From the NCBI GenBank assembly GCA_011391185.1, contig JAABRB010000030.1, forward strand, positions 1 to 17,870: 17,870 bases of DNA. The letters run 5' to 3'. The notes beneath the pieces are model-generated. The model was not told the DNA's origin and did not search any database. It was given only the letters and a program-made list of their open reading frames with translations. The DNA is from Betaproteobacteria bacterium. Lineage in GTDB: Bacteria > Pseudomonadota > Gammaproteobacteria > Burkholderiales > SG8-39. The position numbers and the translations under genes are program-made. Below, piece after piece: positions 1 to 6,915 of the stretch; within the stretch, counting starts at the first letter, position 1; each line of letters begins with the position of its first letter.

Positions 1-2
1 GC

Positions 3-857
3 ACGCTGCTACACGCATTGAAGTTTCCCGTGGTGGTGAAGGCGCGGCGGTTGTCGGCCAGCCGCGGCGTGATCCGTGCCGATGATCCCGACGCGCTGGT
101 GCGGGCCGTCAACTGGGTGCGGGCCATCCAGTCACGGGCCGACCGCGACGCCCGGGATCTGGGTCTCGTCATCGAGGATTTCATTCCGGGCCGCGAGTAC
201 GCCCTGGAAGGCGCGCTGGAACGCGGGGGCCTGAACGTCCTCGCCCTGTTCGACAAGCCCGATCCTCTGGACGGGCCGTATTTCGAGGAGACCGTCTACG
301 TCACGCCCTCGCGATTGTCGGACGTGCTTCAGGGCCGCATCCATCAGGAGATTGCGCGTGCGTGCCGCGCTGCGGGTCTGGCGGCTGGATCGGTCCACGC
401 CGAAGTGCGAATCAACGAACGGGGGATCTGGATTCTGGAGGTCGCGCCGCGCTCGATCGGCGGATTGTGCGGGCGGATGCTCACGCACTCGCTGGGGATG
501 ACGCTGGAGGAGCTCATCCTGCGCCAGGCGATTGGCGACCCGCGCCCCATCCACGGAGCGGGCGGTGCCTCCGGAGTGATGATGATCCCGGTTCCGCGAC
601 GCGGCATCCATCACGGGCTCGAGGGACTGTCCGCGGCGCAGTCGGTACCGGCCGTCACCGGCGTGACCATCACGGCGCAGGTCGGCCAGATCGTCGCGCC
701 CCCTCCCGATGGGGCAAGCTATCTGGGATTCATATTCGCGCAAGCGGCGCGCCCCGAGGATGTCGAAAGCGCGTTGCGCATCGCCCATAGCGAGCTGCGA
801 TTCGATATCCGTCCCGAGTATCCGGCAATGCGGGTGCACGCCACTGAAAAACTCTGA
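3..857 (+). CDS. ATP-grasp carboxylate-amine ligase, C-terminal part (5' end outside window)
   Basis: This is the 3' part of an ATP-grasp enzyme. The frame is open from the left edge, so the TTG at 18 is internal and the true start lies upstream. The first visible residues, around FPVVVKARRLSASRGV, match the ATP-binding lysine and flexible glycine loop of ATP-grasp ligases. They are followed by EDFIPGREYALEG and, later, EVRINERGIWILEVAPRSIGG, which holds the Mg-ligand Glu and the E-x-x-x-R end of the fold. The last ~90 residues (from GGASGVMM through SYLGFIFAQAARPEDVESAL) resemble the C-terminal domain of L-amino-acid ligases of the BacD type. Such enzymes join a carboxylate to an amine through an acyl-phosphate. 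The substrate cannot be told from this fragment. It converges on hemJ with 27 bp between the two stops. The family is clear; ligase versus another carboxylate-amine ligase is inference. Confidence 0.85.
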   Translation, partial: TLLHALKFPVVVKARRLSASRGVIRADDPDALVRAVNWVRAIQSRADRDARDLGLVIEDFIPGREYALEGALERGGLNVLALFDKPDPLDGPYFEETVYVTPSRLSDVLQGRIHQEIARACRAAGLAAGSVHAEVRINERGIWILEVAPRSIGGLCGRMLTHSLGMTLEELILRQAIGDPRPIHGAGGASGVMMIPVPRRGIHHGLEGLSAAQSVPAVTGVTITAQVGQIVAPPPDGASYLGFIFAQAARPEDVESALRIAHSELRFDIRPEYPAMRVHATEKL

Positions 858-884
858 CGGGAAGTCGCTACGGCCCCCCGCGAG

Positions 885-1304
885 CTAGATAGGCTTGACG
901 ACCACCAGGATCACCGCAGCGACGAGGAACAGCACCGGCACCTCGTTGAACCAGCGAAACCAGACGTGTGATTTCGTGTTCCGGTCGCCCTTGAACTCCT
1001 TCACCAGCTTGCCGCACCACAAGTGGTAGACGATCATCGCCGCTACCACCGCGAGCTTCGCGTGCAGCCAGCCGCCGGTGATGCCGTAGCCCAGCCAGAG
1101 CCAGGTGCCGAAGACCATCGTGAGCACCGCGCCGGGCGTCATGATGCCGAAGTAGAGCTTGCGCTCCATCACCTTGAAGCGCTCGATGCCCGTGCGGTCC
1201 GCCGGATCGGCGAGCGCGTGGTAGACGAAGAGGCGTGGGAGATAAAAAAGGCCGGCGAACCACGTCACCATAAAGATTACGTGCAGTGATTTGATCCAGA
1301 GCAT
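885..1304 (-). CDS. hemJ: HemJ-type protoporphyrinogen IX oxidase
   Basis: A 139-residue integral membrane protein beginning MLWIKSLHVIFMVTWFAGLF. It has about four hydrophobic segments and ends in a hydrophobic helix and VVVKPI. The His near residue 8, the FYLPRLFVYH segment, and the KLYFGIMTPGAVLTM and GWLHAKLAVVAAMIVYH segments are typical of HemJ (formerly UPF0093). HemJ oxidises protoporphyrinogen IX to protoporphyrin IX in the penultimate step of haem synthesis in bacteria without HemG or HemY. The ATG at 1304 lies 2 bp after the stop of the ABC permease, so this is the last gene of the five-gene leftward operon. A much longer open frame continues upstream of this ATG, but it is the antisense or out-of-frame shadow of the permease. 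Length matches the family (about 140 residues). Confidence 0.9.
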   Translation of the reverse strand: MLWIKSLHVIFMVTWFAGLFYLPRLFVYHALADPADRTGIERFKVMERKLYFGIMTPGAVLTMVFGTWLWLGYGITGGWLHAKLAVVAAMIVYHLWCGKLVKEFKGDRNTKSHVWFRWFNEVPVLFLVAAVILVVVKPI

Positions 1305-1306
1305 GG

Positions 1307-2122
1307 CTATGAGAGCAACCGGCGGCGAAACAGGATGAGCGCAATATAGAAGCCCACGACACCGTAGGCAATCAGCACCGCCAGGTGCAGCGCGATGTCC
1401 GCGGGAATCTCGCCGAGAATGAGCGGCCGCGCGAGTGACGTGGCGTGCGTGAGCGGCAGGATGTGGGAGATCACCTGGATCGCCGCCGGCAATTGATCGA
1501 TCGGGAAGAAAACCCCGGAGAGCATCGCCATCGGGGTGATGAACAGCGTGAAGTAGTACATGAAGAAGTCGAAGGATGGTGAAACCGCCGTCACCACGAG
1601 CCCGAGCGCGCTGAAGACGAACCCGATCACCGGAATGAGCGGGAGCACCCAGAGCGCGTGCCAGCTCTTGAGCAACCCCAGCGCCGCGGCGACCAGCAGG
1701 ATCGCCGCACCTGAGAGGAACGACTTGCTCGCCGCCCACGCGCACTCGCCCAGCACCACATCCTCGAGCGCGAGCGGGGCAGTCAGCATGGCGTCCCAGC
1801 TGCGCTGCACCTGCATCCGGGAGAAAGCGGAGTAGAGCGTCTCGAACGTCGCGCTGTTCATGGTCGAGAAGCACACCGTCCCGGCCGCGAGAAAAACGAT
1901 GTAGGGCACGCCGGCCACGTCGGGCAGCAACTTGCCGAGCCCGTAGCCGAAGCCGAGCATGTAGATCATCGGATCGGCCAGGTTGCCGAGCATCGAAGGC
2001 ACCGCGAGCTTTTGCCAGACAAGGAACATGCGGCGCCAGACGGCGACGAAGCGCCAGGACAGGCGCGGCGCGACGAACGTACGCTTCGATGCGGGAGCCG
2101 TCCGAGTGGGCACTTCAGTCAC
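1307..2122 (-). CDS. ABC-2 type transporter permease, NodJ-like
   Basis: A 271-residue membrane protein starting at GTG (2122), with six predicted hydrophobic segments. A soluble N-terminus is followed by FLVWQKLAVPSMLGNLADPMIY, and the ABC-2 signature region SGVFFPIDQLPAAIQVIS lies before LPLTHATSLARPL. This is the layout of the NodJ family, the permeases paired with NodI ATPases. In rhizobia NodIJ exports lipo-chitooligosaccharides, but homologues are widespread in non-symbiotic proteobacteria with unknown cargo. The start overlaps the end of the ATPase gene by 8 bp (GTGACTGA), which indicates translational coupling, and hemJ follows 2 bp after the stop. I would not call it nodJ: nothing nearby suggests Nod-factor synthesis, and the substrate is unknown. 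Confidence 0.9.
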   Translation of the reverse strand: MTEVPTRTAPASKRTFVAPRLSWRFVAVWRRMFLVWQKLAVPSMLGNLADPMIYMLGFGYGLGKLLPDVAGVPYIVFLAAGTVCFSTMNSATFETLYSAFSRMQVQRSWDAMLTAPLALEDVVLGECAWAASKSFLSGAAILLVAAALGLLKSWHALWVLPLIPVIGFVFSALGLVVTAVSPSFDFFMYYFTLFITPMAMLSGVFFPIDQLPAAIQVISHILPLTHATSLARPLILGEIPADIALHLAVLIAYGVVGFYIALILFRRRLLS

Positions 2123-3083
2123 GCAATTCCCGCCCCGTCAGTTTCAGAAACACATCCTCCAGGCTCGCTGGCCGATGCAGGTACCGAAGCTCAGGCTCGT
2201 GCTCCAGGCTCGCGAGTAGCGGTGCGTCGTCCGTTGCGTAACAGAAGACGGTGTCGCCGGCCTGCTCGATGCGGGTGGCGAGTGCGCGACCTTTGCGATC
2301 CGTCCAGGCTTCGGTTCCGTCGCCGTGCACCTCGATCACGTGGCGCTCGATATGGCGGCGTATGAGCTCGCGTGGCGCGCCTTCCGCGATGATCCGGCCG
2401 CGGTCCATGATGACCAGCCGGTTGCACAGCCGCTCGGCCTCCTCCATGAAGTGCGTCGTGAGGAGGATCGTCTTGCCCTGCGCAGTGAGGCGGCGCAGTC
2501 GGTCCCAGATGAGGTGGCGCGCCTGCGGATCGAGCCCGGTCGTCGGTTCGTCCATGAACACCATGTCCGGGTCGTTGATGAGCGCCCGCGCCAGCGTGAG
2601 CCGGCGCTTCATTCCGCCCGAGAGCGTGGCGATCGGCGATTCGGTACGACCCGCGAGACCGGCGAACTCGACGAGTCCCGGAATGCGCGCGCGAAGCACG
2701 TCGTCGCGAATGCCAAAGTAGCGGCCGTACACGAGCAGGTTCTCGATCACCGTGAAATCGGGATCGAGGTTGTCCATTTGCGGGACCACGCCGATCCGCA
2801 TGCGCGTCTCGCGGCCGCGTGCCGGCACGGGCTCGCCCAGGACTTCGAGCTCGCCCGCGTCCGGGGCGATGAGACCGAGCGCAAGGCGCAGCGTAGTGGT
2901 CTTGCCGGCGCCATTCGGACCGAGTAGACCAAAGCACTCGCCGCGCCGGAGCGCGAAATCGACGCCCGCAAGAACTTCCTGCGTCCCGTAAGACTTGCGC
3001 AGGCCGCGCACGCTGAGGACCGCGCCTTCCCCGCGCGCACCGACAGCGCGATCGCGTTCGATCGCAGGGGGCGAATCGTTCAG
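2115..3083 (-). CDS. ABC transporter ATP-binding protein, NodI-like (probable CTG start)
   Basis: The ATPase partner of the downstream permease. Counting from the internal GTG at 3011, Walker A is GPNGAGKT (31-38), the Q-loop Gln is in VVPQMDN (78), the signature is LSGGMKRR (130-137), Walker B ends in DE (154-155), and the switch His is in TTHFMEE (187). The string MDNLDPDFTVIENLLVYGRYFG is the NodI hallmark. The GTG at 3011 is the first usual start codon, but it removes residues that normally precede VRGLRKSYG, and no ATG, GTG or TTG lies in frame further up. A CTG at 3083 overlaps the hydrolase stop as CTGA and has AAAGGGA 7 nt before it, so I place the start there, giving about 24 extra residues. 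The protein is cytoplasmic and drives export through the NodJ-like subunit. Function is certain at family level; the start is inference. Confidence 0.88.
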   Translation of the reverse strand: MNDSPPAIERDRAVGARGEGAVLSVRGLRKSYGTQEVLAGVDFALRRGECFGLLGPNGAGKTTTLRLALGLIAPDAGELEVLGEPVPARGRETRMRIGVVPQMDNLDPDFTVIENLLVYGRYFGIRDDVLRARIPGLVEFAGLAGRTESPIATLSGGMKRRLTLARALINDPDMVFMDEPTTGLDPQARHLIWDRLRRLTAQGKTILLTTHFMEEAERLCNRLVIMDRGRIIAEGAPRELIRRHIERHVIEVHGDGTEAWTDRKGRALATRIEQAGDTVFCYATDDAPLLASLEHEPELRYLHRPASLEDVFLKLTGRELRD

Positions 3084-3727
3084 CGCCAGTTCCCTTTCAC
3101 GATGTTGCGCAGGATGTGCAACCGCCGGTGGAAGAAATGATCGGCGCCGGGAATCACGATCACCGGAAGTTCCTGCGGGCGCGCCCAGTCGAGCACGCGC
3201 GCGAGCGGCACGGTCTCGTCGACTTCGCCATGGATGACGATCGTATCGCCCGGCACGTTCGGGGTGGTGTACTGCCGCTCGCCGAGATCGCCCGCGGCGG
3301 TGCCCACCAGCACCATTCGCTCCGGGGGCACGCGCTGTGCAACGCGCGACTGCACGTAGCTGCCGAAGGAGAAGCCGACGAGCGCGAGCGGTACCTCGCC
3401 GAAGCGGCCTTTAGCATAGGCGATGACCGCGAGCATGTCTTCGGTCTCGCCCTCGCCATGGTCGTGTGTCCCCTCCGACTTTCCCACACCCCGGAAGTTT
3501 GGCCGGATCGCGACATAGCCGAGCTCGACGAACGCGCGCGCAAGGGTTACCACGACCTTGTTGGTGAGCGTGCCGCCGAACAGCGGATGCGGGTGGCAGA
3601 CCAGCGCGATGCCGCGTATTCCTTCGGAGACGCCATCCGCCGGGAACACTGCCGGATGCTCGACGACCGTCTCGATTCTTCCTGCCGGCCCCGCGACGAA
3701 GACGTGCTCCTGCGCGGGTCGCGTCAT
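3080..3727 (-). CDS. alpha/beta hydrolase (COG2945-like)
   Basis: A 215-residue alpha/beta hydrolase. The family motif CHPHPLFGGTLTNKVV (44-59) contributes the oxyanion region. It is followed by RPNFRGVGKSEG (75-86), the nucleophile elbow GFSFGS with Ser120, the acid Asp170 in HGEVDETVP, and the catalytic His197 in GADHFFH. The length is normal for this family of short cytoplasmic serine hydrolases without a lid; the natural substrates are unknown. ATG 3727 overlaps the ferredoxin stop as ATGA, and its own TGA overlaps the presumed CTG start of the ABC ATPase. It therefore sits as gene two of a translationally coupled operon. No signal peptide is visible. The fold and triad are read directly; the substrate is not assignable. 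Confidence 0.88.
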   Translation of the reverse strand: MTRPAQEHVFVAGPAGRIETVVEHPAVFPADGVSEGIRGIALVCHPHPLFGGTLTNKVVVTLARAFVELGYVAIRPNFRGVGKSEGTHDHGEGETEDMLAVIAYAKGRFGEVPLALVGFSFGSYVQSRVAQRVPPERMVLVGTAAGDLGERQYTTPNVPGDTIVIHGEVDETVPLARVLDWARPQELPVIVIPGADHFFHRRLHILRNIVKGNWR

Positions 3728-4032
3728 ATGCGCAGGCGCTCGACGACGCGCCCGTGCACCAGGTGCTCCTCGATGATCTCGTCGATGTCGGCCTTGTCGA
3801 CGTAGGTGTACCAGATCTCCTCCGGATACACCACGATGACGGGCCCTTCGTCGCAACGGTCGAGGCAGCCGGCGGTGTTGACGCGCACCTTGCCCTGGCC
3901 GCTGAGCTTGAGCGCCTTGACGCGGTCTTTCGCATAGGCGCGCACATCCTTCGCGCCGCGGTCCGCACAGCAGGCCTCGCCCGGCTCGCGCTGGTTGCAG
4001 CAGAAGAAGACGTGATGCTGGTAGTAGCTCAT
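3724..4032 (-). CDS. thioredoxin-like [2Fe-2S] ferredoxin
   Basis: A 102-residue small protein with six cysteines. C11, C12, C21 and C22 are in FFCCNQREPGEACCADRG, and C56 and C60 are in NTAGCLDRCDEGP. This pattern, with the later GPVIVVYPEEIWYTYV strand, matches the thioredoxin-fold [2Fe-2S] ferredoxins of the Azotobacter FeSII / Clostridium pasteurianum type and NuoE-like proteins. It probably carries one [2Fe-2S] cluster and acts as a cytoplasmic electron carrier or cluster-bearing regulator. It is the first gene of the leftward operon, 53 bp downstream of a consensus TATAAT, and its TGA overlaps the hydrolase ATG. Only four of the six Cys should be cluster ligands; which of each CC pair is used cannot be told from sequence. 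The redox partner is unknown; HemJ five genes away is one candidate, by inference only. Confidence 0.88.
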   Translation of the reverse strand: MSYYQHHVFFCCNQREPGEACCADRGAKDVRAYAKDRVKALKLSGQGKVRVNTAGCLDRCDEGPVIVVYPEEIWYTYVDKADIDEIIEEHLVHGRVVERLRI

Positions 4033-4084
4033 GTTCGGGTTACCGCCGGAAGGGGTGCGCGGCACCGGCGCGCAGGAACCGGGA

Positions 4085-4090
4085 ATTATA
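4085..4090 (-). promoter_or_regulatory. -10 box for the leftward ferredoxin-to-hemJ operon
   Basis: A perfect TATAAT on the minus strand, with the predicted start of transcription near 4078. This leaves a leader of about 45 nt before the ferredoxin ATG at 4032. No good -35 hexamer stands 16-18 bp upstream; the nearest TTG-type hexamer, TTGCGC, is 21 bp away. An activator may be needed, or the match could be chance. There is no strong ribosome-binding site before the ferredoxin ATG. Basis: direct sequence match in the right place; activity is inferred. Confidence 0.45.
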
Positions 4091-4141
4091 GCGAGCGCGC
4101 CTCGGGAACGTGCGCAAATCCGGAGTCGCTCCCCCGGCATT

Positions 4142-4169
4142 TTGCGCGGAATTGGTGTTAGCCTACGAT
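4142..4169 (+). promoter_or_regulatory. candidate sigma-70 promoter for the enolase-superfamily gene
   Basis: TTGCGC (4142-4147) and TACGAT (4164-4169) are separated by 16 bp on the plus strand. The expected start is near 4176, about 34 nt before the ATG at 4210. It lies in the 177-bp divergent interval shared with the leftward operon promoter. Both hexamers are imperfect. Confidence 0.35.
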
Positions 4170-4209
4170 TTCCAACTGGTGGGACTGCAGCCGCTCCGCG
4201 CGAGACTTC

Positions 4210-5343
4210 ATGAAGATCTCGAACCTGGAAGTCCACATCCTGCGCGCCCCGGACGAAGGCCGGCCGCACTGGGTCAGCCACTTCAAGGTGCCGAAGGCGA
4301 ACGAGATCCTCGTGCGGCTGAAAACCGATGAGGGCGTCGAGGGCATCGGGCTTGCCACCAGCTACACGCCGATCGAGGCCGCGATCCACGCGTTCCGCAC
4401 CGGCATCGGCGAGTTCGTGGTCGGCGCCGATCCGCTCGCGCCGGAACGGCTCTACGAGACGCTCTTTGCGCTGACGTCCCAGCGTCTCGCGCACGAGAAA
4501 GGCTGGTCGCGCGAGGCGATCGTGCGCATTTCCTCCGCGGTGGACATCGCGGTGTGGGACATCATCGGCAAGGTCGCGGGCCTGCCGCTTTACCGGCTCT
4601 TTGGTGGCTACCGCAGCGAAGTGCCGTGCTACGTGACGTGCGCGTATTACCGCGACGGCAAGGACATGGCCGAGCTGCGCGACGAGATGCAGATGCTGAA
4701 GGCGCAGGGCCACAAGGGATTCAAGGGCAAGGTCGGCGGCGCGCCGCTCGCGGAGGACATCGAGCGAATGGCGCTCGTGCGCGAGGTCATCGGCGCGGAC
4801 AAGGATCTGATGATCGACGTCAACCGCGCCTGGGATCTCGCCACCGCCATCGAGGGCGCGCGCCTGCTCGAGCCGTTGCACCCGCGCTGGCTGGAGGAGC
4901 CGGTGCGCTGGGCGGACGACCGCCGCGAGCTGAAGCTGCTGTCGCAGCGGACGAAGATTCCGCTCTCAGCCGGCGAGAGCGAGCTCACAAGCTACGGTTG
5001 CCGCGCGCTCATCGACGAGCAGGCCATCCAGATCCTGCAGTTCGATTGCACGATGATGGGCGGCTTCACCGAGGGCCGCAAGCTCGCTGCGCTGTGCGAG
5101 CTCAATCACGTCGAGGTCGCGCCGCACCACGACTGCTTCATTCACGCGCACATTGTCGCTGCGAGCCCCGCGGGCTGCATCGTCGAGTCGTTTACCGACC
5201 CGGAGCGCGATCCGCTCCAGGCCGAGTTATTCGAGGATCCGCCGAAAATCGCCAACGGCATGCTCACGCTGAAAGAGGCGCCGGGCCTCGGCCTGACGAT
5301 TTCGCCAGCGGCGCTGAAGAAGTTCGGCGAGCGCATTCTCTGA
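4210..5343 (+). CDS. mandelate racemase / muconate lactonizing enzyme family protein (enolase superfamily)
   Basis: A 377-residue enzyme of the enolase superfamily. The N-terminal capping domain (1-~125) is followed by the (beta/alpha)7-beta barrel. The visible active-site set is the K-x-K pair K172/K174 in FKGKVGG, metal ligands D203 (MIDVNRAWD), E229 or E230 (WLEEPV) and E256 (AGESE), then D279 (LQFDC) and H306/H307 (APHHD), which would form the Asp-His base dyad. This is the mandelate-racemase subgroup layout, whose members abstract a proton alpha to a carboxylate, mostly to racemise or dehydrate sugar acids. Specificity cannot be deduced. It is first in a probable two-gene unit, with the aminotransferase starting 17 bp after its stop. 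The next residues after the start, MKISNLEVHILRA, fit the family N-terminus, so ATG 4210 is sound. Confidence 0.92.
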   Translation: MKISNLEVHILRAPDEGRPHWVSHFKVPKANEILVRLKTDEGVEGIGLATSYTPIEAAIHAFRTGIGEFVVGADPLAPERLYETLFALTSQRLAHEKGWSREAIVRISSAVDIAVWDIIGKVAGLPLYRLFGGYRSEVPCYVTCAYYRDGKDMAELRDEMQMLKAQGHKGFKGKVGGAPLAEDIERMALVREVIGADKDLMIDVNRAWDLATAIEGARLLEPLHPRWLEEPVRWADDRRELKLLSQRTKIPLSAGESELTSYGCRALIDEQAIQILQFDCTMMGGFTEGRKLAALCELNHVEVAPHHDCFIHAHIVAASPAGCIVESFTDPERDPLQAELFEDPPKIANGMLTLKEAPGLGLTISPAALKKFGERIL

Positions 5344-5360
5344 CGCATTCCTCGCCCGGA

Positions 5361-6782
5361 ATGGTCAAGTCACGCACCCACGCCGAAGACGCTTACGCGA
5401 AGTTTCTGCGCGCCTACCCGGCGTACTCGACGACGCTTGGGCTCGACGCGCTCCGGGCAGGCGAGTATGCCCGACTCGATCAGGGCGGCCACGTCTACCT
5501 CGACTACACCGCGGGGAGCCTGTACGCAGATTCGCAGCTTCGCGCCCACATGGACCTGCTCGCGCGAGGCGTTTTCGGCAATCCGCACTCCACGAACCCG
5601 ACCGCGACCGCAAGCACCGCGCTCGACGAACGCGCACGCGCGCGTGTGCTCGAGTATTTCAACGCGGCGCCGGATGAGTACGTCGCGATCTTTACCGCCA
5701 ACGCGAGCGGCGCCCTCAAGCTCGTCGGAGAGTCGTTTCCGTTCGGTCCCGGGAGCCACTTCCTGCTCACGTTCGACAATCACAACTCGGTCAACGGCAT
5801 CCGGGAGTTCGCGCGCGCGCGCGGCGCGAAGGTGACCTACATTCCGGTCGCGCTGCCCGACATGCGCGTGGACGAGTCGTCCCTCGAGCCCTGTTTCGAC
5901 CTGGCTAGCCCGGGAGCGAGCCATCTTTTTGCGTATCCAGCGCAGTCGAACTTTTCGGGCGTGCAGCATCCGCTCGCCTGGATCGAGCAGGCGCGCGCGA
6001 AGGGCTGGGTCGTCCTGCTCGACGCCGCGGCGTACGCGCCGACCAACCGCCTTGACCTCGGGCGGCACAAGCCGGACTTCGTCGACATCTCTTTCTACAA
6101 GATGTTCGGCTATCCGACCGGGGTGGGCTGCCTGATCGCGCGTCGGGATGCGCTTGCGAGACTGCGCCGGCCATGGTTCGCCGGCGGGACCATCACCGTC
6201 GCGTCGGTACAGGGGGACAAGCACTATCTCGCCGAGGGCGAGGCGGCCTTTGAGGACGGCACCATCGACTATCTCAATCTGCCTGCCGTGGAAATCGGCC
6301 TGCGGCACCTCGAGTCGGTTGGTATCGAGACCGTTCACGAGCGCGTGCGGTGCCTGACCGGGTGGCTGCTCGGCAATTTGATTGCGCTGCGGCACGGGAA
6401 CGACGCGCCGCTGGTGCGCCTCTACGGACCCGCGGAGACGGAGGCGCGCGGCGGCACGATCACCGTGAATTTCTACGACCGGACCGGCCAGGCGATGGAT
6501 CACCTCGGAATCGAGCAGCGCGCCGGCGCCGCGAACATCTCGATTCGCACCGGCTGTTTCTGCAACCCCGGTGGCGGCGAGGTGGCGCTCGGCATCACCG
6601 GCACCGAGCTCTCGGCCTGCTTCCGTCAGCCCGGCCACGAGAGCCGGCTCACGCTCGACGACTTCCGCCTGTGCATCGACGGCAAGAGCTCGGGCGCCGT
6701 GCGGATCAGCCTCGGCATCGCGAGCAATTTCACCGACGTCGAGCGCCTGCTGGACTTCGCGGCCGGGCTGCGCGAGCCCTGA
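5361..6782 (+). CDS. class V aminotransferase-fold PLP enzyme, Moco-sulfurase-like
   Basis: A 473-residue PLP enzyme. Lys247 in ISFYKMFGYPTG is the Schiff-base lysine, Asp221 in VLLDAAAYAPTN pairs with the PLP ring nitrogen, and FDNHNSVNGIREFA (138-151) and HSTNPTATA (76-84) are phosphate and substrate elements. The motif RTGCFCNPGGGE (396-407, C399 and C401) is the hallmark of the sulfurase domain of molybdenum cofactor sulfurases (ABA3/MOCOS), where a Cys in this stretch carries the persulfide. The C-terminal MOSC domain of the eukaryotic enzyme is absent. A cysteine-desulfurase-like role in sulfur transfer is plausible, but its linkage to the enolase-superfamily gene instead suggests a catabolic lyase or transaminase. 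The start is ATG 5361; the same frame is open further left over the preceding gene, but that part has no family similarity. Confidence 0.88.
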   Translation: MVKSRTHAEDAYAKFLRAYPAYSTTLGLDALRAGEYARLDQGGHVYLDYTAGSLYADSQLRAHMDLLARGVFGNPHSTNPTATASTALDERARARVLEYFNAAPDEYVAIFTANASGALKLVGESFPFGPGSHFLLTFDNHNSVNGIREFARARGAKVTYIPVALPDMRVDESSLEPCFDLASPGASHLFAYPAQSNFSGVQHPLAWIEQARAKGWVVLLDAAAYAPTNRLDLGRHKPDFVDISFYKMFGYPTGVGCLIARRDALARLRRPWFAGGTITVASVQGDKHYLAEGEAAFEDGTIDYLNLPAVEIGLRHLESVGIETVHERVRCLTGWLLGNLIALRHGNDAPLVRLYGPAETEARGGTITVNFYDRTGQAMDHLGIEQRAGAANISIRTGCFCNPGGGEVALGITGTELSACFRQPGHESRLTLDDFRLCIDGKSSGAVRISLGIASNFTDVERLLDFAAGLREP

Positions 6783-6820
6783 TTGCCGCCGCCCGAGCAG
6801 GGGGACGGTCTAAGGTGTTT

Positions 6821-6915
6821 CCCCTCCTCCCTTGGGAGGAGGGGTGTCGCAGAAGGCGACGGGGTGGTGGGGTGCGCTCGATCTACACTCGAACCACCCC
6901 GACTGCTGCGCAGTC
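6821..6915. repeat. cluster of short inverted repeats (REP/MITE-like intergenic element)
   Basis: Four hairpins stand in a row. CCCCTCCTCCC and its exact complement (6821-6831/6834-6844) have a 2-nt loop. GTCGC/GCGAC (6846-6850/6856-6860) have a 5-nt loop. CGGGGTGGT/ACCACCCCG (6860-6868/6893-6901) form a longer loop. GACTGC/GCAGTC (6901-6906/6910-6915) have a 3-nt loop. Intergenic elements with a CTCC-rich palindrome followed by GCGACGGGGTGGT are common in high-GC proteobacterial genomes. Copy number cannot be seen from one window. The element begins exactly where the truncated monooxygenase gene loses similarity and ends 38 bp from the aminotransferase stop. It could also act as a terminator for the aminotransferase transcript, although no T-run follows. 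Confidence 0.7.

Noticed and set aside
1307..3083. A symbiotic Nod-factor export system
   Set aside because: NodI/NodJ-like transporters are widespread in non-symbionts and no nodABC-type genes are present.
4554..5360. Long open frame running into the aminotransferase from the left, suggesting a 742-residue protein
   Set aside because: This part lies over the enolase-superfamily gene in another frame, is Arg/Ala/Gly-rich and lacks family motifs. The aminotransferase similarity begins at ATG 5361.
5370..6638. Long antisense open frame over the aminotransferase
   Set aside because: Composition typical of antisense frames in GC-rich DNA; the plus-strand gene has a complete set of catalytic motifs.
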